Positions 9,503 through 16,820 of a stretch of 16,820 nucleotides of DNA are shown here, in pieces (position 1 is the stretch's first letter; every line of letters starts with the position of its first letter). A program made the position numbers and the translations under genes. The notes beneath the pieces were generated by a model. The model searched no databases and had not been told where the DNA came from. It worked only from the letters and a program-made list of their open reading frames with translations. Origin of the DNA: Saccoglossus kowalevskii (lineage: Eukaryota > Hemichordata > Enteropneusta > Harrimaniidae); the NCBI RefSeq assembly GCF_000003605.2, contig NW_003126389.1, positions 19,695 through 36,514 of the forward strand, in the 5' to 3' direction.

Positions 9503-10153
9503 AATGCTTCTTTACTAAAATCCGTGAAGAAACACCGATGGATTCCACACCAAGAAAGTCGACTTAGCGACAAACAATACAAAATCTGACGAACAGACAC
9601 TCTGCAATGGGTTACTCAAAATATCTTCAAATAATTATCCAACACAGATTAGTTGTACGTAGAATAATTATTTTTTCACCAAAGGTCTTCGTTCTTCTAA
9701 ACCTCTTAAACAAATTGGAGCGATCGACAACAAGACAGACGATTTCCAGTGAGCTACCAATAACCTATAGTGCAGGCCTTTTTCGATCGGCCAAAAACAG
9801 CAACTAGGATATTGTGTGCGTACGTCACATTACCATAGCGATAAAATTCTAAATATATAGCGCCCTCATCAATATTAGTCTCGTTCAAATATATTCATTC
9901 CAGTACCTGGTGATGTTTGCATTTACGGTTATTTAAGATTATTAATATAAATCAAACCCAATAGATTAAATATAAATTTATTTATTTAGAAATAAATGCT
10001 TTGAATCACTAAAATTATAAACTTTTGTTTCAGTTAATATTTTTACCCTTGGACAAAAAATATTACCTTTGACCTAACACATGTGACCAAAGTTCGGAGC
10101 GGTTTATTTTGAACAAGGTCTATTTTTCGCAGGCCGTTTACACCACAAAAGTA
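9503..10153. promoter_or_regulatory. Shared CFAP53/SKA1 promoter region
   Basis: These 651 bp separate the two divergent start codons and must hold both 5' UTRs and promoters. CpG-containing words cluster at 9715-9850 (CGATCG, TTCGATCGG, TACGTCA). No TATA box is placed convincingly for either gene, as expected for a bidirectional promoter. A CRE half site (TACGTCA, 9821-9827) lies next to an X-box-like site (9829-9842). The right half, 9930-10080, is very AT-rich. Confidence 0.6.
9829..9842. promoter_or_regulatory. X-box-like RFX site
   Basis: The plus strand reads ATTACC-AT-AGCGAT. The RFX consensus is RYYNYY, a 1-3 base spacer, then RRNRAC. All positions fit except the last base (T for C), and the same holds on the other strand because the site is nearly palindromic. 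RFX factors drive many ciliary genes in animals, so a site about 330 bp upstream of the CFAP53 start is plausible. The match is imperfect. Confidence 0.4.
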
Positions 10154-10241
10154 ATGGATTCACATACACTGGAGGAGCTCGGTGATTATTTTACCAGCAA
10201 AACTGCGAATATCCGAAAATGTATGGAGTTACACGGATGTG
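10154..10241 (+). CDS. SKA1: SKA1 exon 1 (residues 1-29)
   Basis: ATG at 10154 is the first in its frame after a TGA upstream (10070-10072). The exon ends in GGATGTG before a perfect GTAAGT donor, phase 1. The donor falls exactly at the split Gly codon of the conserved CG-x-EP motif. Confidence 0.88.
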
Positions 10242-13200
10242 GTAAGTGTCAAAGAGTCCAGTCAATTTCTTTCGTCTGGCGCTTCATAGTAGTTCTGGGT
10301 CCTGGGTCTTGTTTACAAATGTGTTCAAACACAAAAGCTTGCATTAATATAAATAATTATATAACCAAAGAATTCGCTACTAGTAGAGGAGTAAAACAGG
10401 GATGTTTTCGACATTTTTATTAATGATTTAAAGAATAGTTCGGATAATTAACAATTTATTAACTCATAACAACCTACTGACTGAAGGAGGTTAAAGGTTA
10501 CAACAACAACAAAAAATTACAGATACAAATTAATCAAATTACAATGGCTAATAGTTTAAAGACAACCAAAAACAGACTAAATTGAAGTTAGTAACAGAAA
10601 TATATAATAAAGTAAAATGAAACGCCAACAGAAAACTAAAAACTGAATATAAAAACAAAAACCCAATGAACACATAATAGGTGTAAAAAAAAAAGTCAAT
10701 GACTAAGAAGGTGCTGCTGTCATAAAAGTAATGCCAGTACTAAATCACCACTTTTGAATAATAACAGTGTTAACTCTATTTTATATGCAGATGGTTTAGC
10801 CCTCACTTCCACTACCCAGGCTGGTCTACAGACATCATTAAATACATTAAATGAATATTGCAATAAGTGGAAATTGAGTGTGAACTTTTTAAAAACTAAA
10901 GTTGTTATCTTTGGTACATCAGCATTGAGAACAAAAAATACCAATTCAGTTTTGGAAATGATAACATTCAACAACAAACAGTTTTTCATATCTAGGAATC
11001 ACAATAAAATCAAATGAGAATTTTGTAGTTGTCATGTTAAATTTAGCAGGTAAAGCTGGAAAATCAATTTACATCATGAACGGAGTACTTTTAGGAAATC
11101 TAGACATAAAACTAAAAATGAAACTATTTAAGAATTACATAAACCCAATTTTGCTTCATGACTCCGAATTATGGGCCCTAGAGAAAAAAAGAGTCAGGGT
11201 ATTATATCCAAAGAAAGCTCATTTCTTAAAATGAATGATTTATGTAAAAATTCCCCTAAAGGCTTAATTATATTTCTGTCATTACTTTTTATTAAATATG
11301 TGAATTTTTGCAAGTTGGTAATTATTTCTTTGGGGAATAAAATATTGGAAATAAAATCATTTCTATCTGTTTGATATTGTGGACAAACTAAAAGAAAGTG
11401 TAATTCGTCTTCAACTTCCTGTAATGGGCATTGTTTACAAATTCTATTTTCTAATGGGGTTTTTGGATTGGTATGTCTGCCTTTTTCAATGATATTCTTT
11501 GATTATTATCCAAAACATTAAGGTAATTTTCCAGATCATCGGGGTAAAGTAGCGTGCTAATTTTAGTGTTATGTTGTGTGACCTGATCAAGGGATCTGTC
11601 TTCCAAGTATTCACTCATATCATTCACATATAAATTAAATAGTGTGGGGCTTATAACACAGCCTTGTCTCACACCATTTGTTGTCTCAAATATATTTGTG
11701 ATTGAAACAAAAAAATCAAATTAATCAAATTTAAAAAATTCAAAGAAACAAGAACTTTGTCAATTATTGCATAAACAAAAGATTTAAATTTTTGGTTATG
11801 TGAAACGTTTATGAGGGTGAATGATATAGCTGTAATAGAAGATTTCAACTTTATACAGAAACCATGTATTGCTAAGGGGGTTGGATTAGGTATCTTGATT
11901 CATAATTTTATTGTTATAGCTGATGAATGTCTTGACCCCCACAATGACAATTGGGAACGTTTGTAAGTTAAAGTAAAACCCAAAGAGTCAGTCAATCTAA
12001 TCTGCATTTGTGTAGTGTACTTCCCTATAGAATGGAAAAATACAAATCTTACTTTTCCATCAGCTTTTAGTTGAAATGCAAACCTTAGAAAATCAATAAT
12101 ATTCTAATAATGGGTGACTTCAAAGGCAAAATGATGATGCTATCACAATATTATAGGGATCCAGCCAGTAATCACTTACTGAAATCTGTGAAGATACTGA
12201 GTTTTGTTCAAGTATAATGTTATTTTTTCTGTTTATTGTTTATATTGATGTTGTGATTTTTCTTGTAAATGACTTGTAAGCATTTTTGTAAGTATTATTA
12301 TTAAATCATTTTAACAACATTTTACTGATTATATGGTTATGTTATTATTTAAAGTACCGGTACATGTCATTGAATGTTTATCAGAGACTCTATTAACACA
12401 ATTTATTGATGAATGGTTTGCTGCTTCCCCAGTCACCTTAACTTCTAAATTGGAAATGATTTATACCACAGTTACATGTAGCTGGTGTACAAGTGATAAT
12501 TAAATAAATGTGTTATTGTCTGTATGGGGGCTGCCATCTTAAATACGGCATGAAACTGAATAAGGGACAAGTTTAGAAACACATTTTTCAGGTCTTAAAA
12601 TTATTAGGGTCCGTGGGAACATTGGGTAAGTCAATTGTATGCAAACATGATGCAAAGCGACTATTTCCATGATTTTTCTTGCACGATTTGTACTTTGACT
12701 GATAGGTCAAGTCTGTTAACCAATCAGATAGCTGTGTTGTGCAGATGCAATTCTTTGAGAATTCGCAAAGGCAGTGAATTATCAATGTCAAGGTATGATC
12801 TGTTGGTATTGATTTTGGCAAAACAATGTTTTGTAAAAAAAAAAACCTGTATTTACCACCTTTCGCAGTTGTTAACGGGTCATTGTCGAAGCATAGGTTA
12901 CGCACATTTGATATACATTTGTATTTGTTGTGGTTCATATCCATGCTGTATTATAGGATAGGATATTTTATTTGGAACGTACACAAAAACAATGCTTGTA
13001 AAAGTCCAACATAAGAAACATACAGTATCACAACTAATCTAAAATAATTTTAAAATCTGAAAAACAAAATTAGCTAAAATACTACAAATATATTTGTCTA
13101 CACTAGAGAAAACATTAATAAACAATTCTCCATTTGGTAAGGTTTGATAGTCAGATGAGTATTTGAACAATGTATAGAGGAATATTTTCTGTGTTCTGAA

Positions 13201-13773
13201 AAACTGTCACAATGAAAAAAGTAATGTTTTTCATCACCCACATCCTTAGATTCACATAAATTAAATAACAGCTTATTAAAAAAGTCAAAAAATGATCAAA
13301 TGTATGATAATGTATAACTTGACTGTAGAAATAGGAGTATTTTGGAGATGGGTGCTTAGTCAAACTTGAAACTGAAAATAGAAATGTGGCAGCAGTCGGG
13401 GTGAGACAATGAAAAATTGTTTTACAAGATTTTGTTTGTTCAGCAACAAAATTCTATTTTCATCACATGCTACATGTATACTGCTTTTATGTTTGATGTA
13501 AACTAAAGAGATTGTAATGTGGAATGATGGTGGCTTAACACAAATAAAGGAAATTTTGAATGCTTGAACAAATGCAAATAAAAGATTTTTACAGAGAGGT
13601 AAATACTGTTGTTTTTCTTAGTTGTCCAATTTAATTATTCATTTGTAGGGAATGAACCAAACTGTCATAAACTATTAAAGTCTCTTGACATGGAGTTGAT
13701 TGCTGCTGAAGATATTTTATCTGAAATGAAAAAATACATCAGTGTTGAGAGACGAAAACTGACAGATGCACAG
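10154..13773 (+). CDS. SKA1: SKA1, 5' part (exons 1-2), partial
   Basis: Spindle and kinetochore-associated protein 1 forms the SKA complex with SKA2 and SKA3 and couples kinetochores to depolymerising microtubules. Two exons, 10154-10241 and 13649-13773, join in phase 1 and give 71 codons. The joined sequence MDSHTLEELGDYFTSKTANI, then RKCMELHGCGNEPN, follows human SKA1 (SSDLEQLCSHVNEKIGNIKK, LRNCGQEPT) without gaps. The remaining residues to AQ match the helical stretch that packs with SKA2 and SKA3. Human SKA1 has about 255 residues, so the rest of the coiled coil and the C-terminal winged-helix microtubule-binding domain lie beyond base 16820. Intron 1 is 3407 bp. Confidence 0.88.
10305..11193 (+). 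mobile_element. LINE reverse transcriptase fragment, disrupted
   Basis: The segment near 10330-10400 reads ININNYITKEFATSRGVKQG, the RT palm region ahead of the conserved LSP block. That block is deleted and the frame shifts to IFINDLKNSS. After an interruption (10445-10740) the RT resumes as PLLNNNSVNSILYADGLALT, the catalytic YADD box with the second Asp lost, then LQTSLNTLNEYCNKWKLSVN and the KTKVVIFG motif. A further frame change leads to KLKMKLFKNYINPILL and SELWALEKK. It is a dead element of the CR1/L2/Jockey type of architecture; exact clade not decided. Confidence 0.85.
10445..10740. mobile_element. A-rich insertion interrupting the LINE RT
   Basis: About 300 bp of A-rich sequence with (CAA)n at 10500-10512 separates two RT blocks that lie only a few residues apart in intact elements. 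It has no coding capacity. The likely explanation is a later insertion, perhaps a SINE or truncated LINE. Boundaries are approximate and no target-site duplication was confirmed. Confidence 0.4.
11194..11705 (-). mobile_element. LINE RT and CCHC fragment, internally deleted
   Basis: On the minus strand the sequence opens with FETTNGVRQGCVISPTLFNL and YVNDM, the RT palm, then LLYPDDL (catalytic YADD box with Ala replaced by Pro). It then jumps to the C-terminal part: IEKGRHTNPKTPLENRICKQ, a C-x2-C, VEDELHFLLVC, QYQTDR, and a stop at 11194-11196. The block between the RT active site and the C-terminal domain is deleted and the frame changes near 11500. No 3' UTR or tail follows the stop; the sequence passes straight into the opposite-strand LINE. 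Confidence 0.85.
11810..12310 (+). mobile_element. LINE endonuclease fragment with AT-rich 3' end
   Basis: The plus strand carries decayed APE-type endonuclease motifs in one frame: KGVGLGILIHNF, then NWERL-stop-VKVKPKE, then CVVYFPIEW, and about 25 codons later ILIMGDFKG (GDFN in intact elements). Stops interrupt it at several points. Sequence from about 12215 to 12310 is T-rich and ends in an ATT-rich stretch like a LINE tail, suggesting deletion of everything between endonuclease and tail. The right edge is uncertain. Confidence 0.65.
12320..12950. other. SKA1 intron 1, nothing identified
   Basis: Overlapping open frames on both strands (12588-12961) show no splice logic and no family resemblance. 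A 10-bp palindrome GTACCGGTAC lies at about 12354-12363. No functional element is claimed. Confidence 0.35.
12955..13300 (-). mobile_element. LINE 3' end, second family (CCHC and tail)
   Basis: Minus-strand sequence near 13180-13260 reads LCESKDVGDEKHYFFHCDSF then SEHRKYSS. This is the C-terminal zinc-knuckle region of a LINE with the VGDE-H-Y-F-HC pattern, different from the EDE-H-F-LxC pattern of the other copies in the window. Downstream on the minus strand is an AT-rich 3' UTR ending in AATAAAATATCC near 12960. The 5' part is missing. Confidence 0.6.
13649..13773 (+). CDS. SKA1: SKA1 exon 2 (residues 30-71)
   Basis: The acceptor is TTCATTTGTAG and the donor GTATGT after CAG. It encodes NEPNCHKLLKSLDMELIAAE and continues as a helix to KLTDAQ. 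The exon ends in phase 0. The octamer minisatellite begins in recognisable form within 20 bp of the donor. Confidence 0.9.
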
Positions 13774-13779
13774 GTATGT

Positions 13780-14735
13780 ACAATGTATGTGCAAATCACA
13801 TGTGCCACTTGCATAGACACGATACTAAAATCACAGGCACGCTACTTAAACCAGATGCAAACCACACATGCCACATGAAAACCACAGGTACCATATGCAA
13901 ATCACAGACTTTATATGCAAATCAAAGGCACCATATGTAAATCACAGACTTTATATGCAAATCAAAGGCACCATATGCAAATCACAGACTTTATATGCAA
14001 ATCAAAGGCACCATATGCAAATCACAGACTTTATATGCAAATCAAAGGCACCATATGCAAATCACAGACTTTATATGCAAATCAAAGGCACCATATGCAA
14101 ATCACAGGAAACAAATCAAAGAGGCCATATGCAAATCAAGCAAGTCATATGCAAATCGTAGCTTCCAAATGCAATCGGACACCACAAACAAATCATAGGA
14201 AACACAGACTTTATATGCAAATCACAGGTACCATATGCAAATCACAGGCACCATATGCAAATCACAGGTACTATATGCAAATCACAGGTACTATATGCAA
14301 ATCACAGGTACTATATGCAAATCACAGACTTTATATCCATTTAGCACATGTACCATACGCAAATCACAGACTTTATATGCAAATCACAGGAAACATATCT
14401 AAATCACAGGCACCATACGCAAATCACAAGAACAACTTTCAAATCACAGGCACCATTCGCAGATCAGACTTCATAAGCAAACCAAAGACACCATATGCAA
14501 ATCAAAGAGACCAAATGCAAATCACAAGCACCATAAGCAAATCACATGTACCATATTCAAACTACGCGTACCGTATGCAAACCACACACCATTCGCAACT
14601 CACAGGCACCACATGTAAACTACACGTTACAAACAAGCCAGACACCACATGCAAATCCCATGTACCATTACTACCATATGCAAATCACAAGCACCATAGC
14701 AACCACATGCACCATATGCAAACCACGGAAACCAC
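13780..14735 (+). repeat. 20/40-bp minisatellite with octamer sites
   Basis: A tandem array fills the start of SKA1 intron 2. The basic unit is 20 bp, CCATATGCAAATCACAGACT or a close variant. At 13891-14090 five 40-bp dimers follow each other with a single mismatch (13938). At 14211-14330 six 20-bp monomers of a different subtype follow each other. Edges (13780-13890, 14100-14210, 14340-14735) are degraded. Every good unit includes ATGCAAAT, the POU/Oct octamer; I count 23 exact copies, all on the plus strand, at 20-bp spacing in the intact parts. The unit has no stop in any plus frame, which makes long open frames that are not genes. Confidence 0.93.
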
Positions 14736-14739
14736 GTTT

Positions 14740-15190
14740 CTACATTCATGTACAAAGTGATACATGTAGCTCCTTCCAAGTTTACATTTTTTCCACCTAA
14801 GATTTGGATCTTACTATTGGTTCCATTATTTCAAAAACACATTTTATTAATTTATTCATAAATAAAGTTTGAAAACACAAGAAAACTGAGTAATTTGCTA
14901 TATAGGTCTAAAAAAAATATATTTCATAGCACTCCAGGTGCTGCACTATACACTGGTCAGTTGGCCATGTACTGACGCAAACCTATTTGTCATCTCAACT
15001 ACCCAGGGAGCATACAACTTTGACTGCCATATATAGGCACACATGGTTTAGGTGTTAAACATTTAGTACCAGGTTCTCATATACACCTAGATAGTGAGAA
15101 ACAGTAGACACAAGCCATGCATAGCACAGTCCCTGTTAGTTATCAAATCTAAGTTATATAGTTTTGTTTATAGTATGTACAAGTACTTGT
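14740..15190. other. SKA1 intron 2, nothing identified
   Basis: No exon matching the next part of SKA1, no mobile-element coding sequence and no array was found. The stretch is AT-rich intronic sequence. Confidence 0.4.
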
Positions 15191-15204
15191 TCATATTGAG
15201 AAAT

Positions 15205-15790
15205 ATTGCTCTGGAACAGCATTAATTATAACAAAATGGCCACCGGTCAGCCATTTTGAATCGGATTGTCAAACTAATACATCTGTATATCTATGACATG
15301 ATGGTATAATGATTATTTAAAATTTTAACATCAGTCAAAGCATGTCAGAGATATAGCACTAGAACCGCATTCATTAAAACAAAATGGCTGCCAGTCGGTC
15401 ATTTTGAATCCGATCTAAAAAACAAAATGACATGCACCAGGAACCCATAATGTCTGATGTATGTACCCAATTTGACCAAATTCCATTCATACACGACCGA
15501 GATCCAGTTCCAGAATGCCAGAAATGCTTGATTTTTTAGCACACAAATGGCCACCATTCGGCTATTTTGAATCAGATCATCAAACCAATATATCTATATA
15601 TCTATGAGGTGATGTACATGTATAATGAATAATTAAAATTCGAACATAATCAGTCAAGTCACTCACAACCACATTCATTAAAACAAAATGGCCACCAGCC
15701 GCTCACAGGCATGGACACACAGACACAGAGGTCAATCCATAAGTCCTTGTTTTCGAACTGCATCCAAACGGGGACTATCGGTAATGAAGT
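15205..15790 (+). repeat. AAAATGGC palindrome repeat family, about four half-units
   Basis: The word (A)AAATGGC recurs at 15233, 15381, 15544 and 15685. In the first copy it is matched by GCCATTTT nine bases on, a perfect 8-bp inverted repeat. Copies 2 and 3 keep the palindrome with one or two changes, and copy 4 has lost the right arm. Copies 1 and 3, and 2 and 4, also share flanks (CATTCATTAAAACA before, ATATCTATGA after), so the arrangement is a roughly 305-310 bp unit repeated, each made of two related halves. After copy 4 comes a short end region with GGTCAATCCATAAGTCC and GGGGACTA, which looks like an element terminus. It is noncoding and probably a MITE or satellite-like repeat. Confidence 0.7.
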
Positions 15791-16399
15791 GCAGTGTGAT
15801 GCACCTAAAACCTCACAAACAGGCTAGCTCATTGTGCACAGCCACAATGTTGCACGAGGTGCACACAATAGACAAAAGGCGCACTTACTTGTCATTAGTG
15901 TACTGCATCAAGGTTAAGACACAGTGAAAATGGTGTAACGAGTAACAGAAATATTTGTGTTGGTTCAAAACTTATGCATATTACAAGAATCTACTCTTAA
16001 GAAACAAAATTCCCTCAAATCTTTCAATAAATCTTTTTTACCAGATGTATGTTGTGCACCAAACAGTATCAAAATCATGTACATTTTATATCAATTCATT
16101 GTCTATATACACAATTTCACTGCACATGTCATTGAATAACAAGTATGGTTTTTCCCCAGAAAAAAAAAAGAATTACATTTTAAAACAATTGTTCTTGTGA
16201 ATTTCTTGTGAGTCACAGAAACAACATTGGTTAAATATGATTGATTGTAAGAAAATATGGCATTAGCTGGTTTTGAGTTTGATGCAAATGTAGGTCATTG
16301 GATGACATTGCATGGACTTAAAGGTGGTACAACGAAATAATTACATCATTTATAATGTAATAATTAGAATGAAAAATTCCCCAGTACCTTTTTTTTATT
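15791..16399. other. SKA1 intron 2, nothing identified
   Basis: The sequence holds several GTGCAC-type words near 15790-15890 and a weak inverted repeat ATTACAT/ATGTAAT around 16341-16362. Open frames at 15688-15927 and 15955-16200 have no family resemblance. No SKA1 exon is visible. Confidence 0.35.
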
Positions 16400-16430
16400 A
16401 GCTCCGCTGTCAACTTTGTCGAGCGGAGCT
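16400..16430. repeat. 9-bp perfect inverted repeat at element edge
   Basis: AGCTCCGCT (16400-16408) and AGCGGAGCT (16422-16430) are exact inverted copies around a 13-base loop; allowing one mismatch the arms extend to 12. A (GTCCGTC)-like stretch follows at 16447-16477. The hairpin is much more GC-rich than its surroundings and looks like the terminus of an interspersed repeat whose body is the tandem array that follows. Confidence 0.7.
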
Positions 16431-16493
16431 TATCATATGAGTGATTGTCCGTCGTTGTCCGGTGTCCGTCGTCCGTGTCAATGTTTTATTTTT

Positions 16494-16820
16494 TCGACTT
16501 CTTCTTGAAAACTACAAGCCTGAATGCTTTGATACTTGGTGTATATGTACCTTGGGTAGACCTCTCTCAGATTTGTTCATTTCTTGATCATATCTTGAAT
16601 TTTCTAATTTTGGTGAATATTTTTGTCATTTTTGGTAAAAAGTGATATTTTCGACTTCTTGTTAAAAACCGCAAGTCCAATTGCTTTGATATTACATATA
16701 TAGGTACTACATGTGGATTTCTCTCAGATTTGTTCATTTTGTAATGATATCTTCAATTCTCTAATTTTGGTGAATATTTTTGTCATTTTTGGTAAAAAGT
16801 TATATTTTCAACTTCTTGTT
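16494..16820 (+). repeat. 157-bp tandem repeat, runs off the window
   Basis: The TCGACTTCTT word at 16494, 16651 and (as TCAACTTCTT) 16808 and the CTAATTTTGGTGAATATTTT block at 16604 and 16761 are each exactly 157 bp apart. Two full units and the start of a third are present; units diverge mainly in the first half (GATACTTGGTGTATATG versus GATATTACATATATAGG). The array is noncoding and continues beyond base 16820. Confidence 0.88.

Noticed and set aside
10720-10989. Minus-strand 89-codon open frame
   Set aside because: It is the antisense shadow of the plus-strand LINE RT block containing YADG.
13868-14198. Regular repeats with spacers suggesting a CRISPR-like array
   Set aside because: The repeats are continuous without unique spacers, and the window is plainly animal nuclear DNA.
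13915-14760. 281-codon open frame reading MQIKGTICKS, YANQRHHMQIT and similar repeats
   Set aside because: It is produced by the 20-bp tandem unit, which has no stop in any plus-strand frame; because 20 is not a multiple of three, the same DNA is read in all three frames in turn. There is no splice or start logic, and it lies in SKA1 intron 2.
16445-16645. 66-codon open frame at the right edge
   Set aside because: It lies wholly in the hairpin/157-bp repeat and is not preserved in the second unit.

Overview
The window is a stretch of an AT-rich animal nuclear genome, most likely from a marine invertebrate. It shows spliced genes with GT-AG introns, several decayed LINE retrotransposons with (ATT)n-type tails, minisatellites and palindromic interspersed repeats. 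I cannot fix the phylum from sequence alone; hemichordate, amphioxus, brachiopod or mollusc would all fit.

Two genes are recognised by reading the spliced protein. On the minus strand, 9502 down to 5440, lies a complete seven-exon gene for CFAP53 (CCDC11), a coiled-coil axonemal and centriolar-satellite protein. All splice phases agree, but exon 3 carries one surplus base. Without that base the product is 514 residues. On the plus strand, starting at 10154, lies the 5' part of SKA1, a kinetochore subunit. Exons 1 and 2 are inside the window (71 codons) and the rest lies beyond the right edge. The two genes are head to head with 651 bp between start codons, which suggests a shared promoter. 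An X-box-like (RFX) site sits in that spacer.

Layout. 1-4700: no recognised gene; one well-bounded orphan exon on the minus strand (774-896), a 3' LINE fragment (about 1700-2250), a CpG-richer TATA-containing block (about 3300-3860), a degraded minisatellite (4066-4164) and a compact NRF1/YY1-type promoter signature (4512-4530). 4700-5439: nothing identified, probably the CFAP53 3' UTR and flank. 5440-9502: CFAP53. 9503-10153: shared promoter region. 10154-13773: SKA1 exons 1-2 around a 3.4 kb intron packed with pieces of at least four LINE copies in both orientations. 13774-16820: SKA1 intron 2, with no exon seen. It holds a 20/40-bp minisatellite whose every unit carries the POU octamer ATGCAAAT, a family of AAAATGGC palindrome repeats, and a hairpin plus 157-bp tandem repeat running off the edge.

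Functionally, one gene serves cilia and the other mitosis. The most interesting points are the head-to-head pairing, the CFAP53 frameshift with a nearby acceptor that would restore the frame, and the octamer array in SKA1 intron 2.
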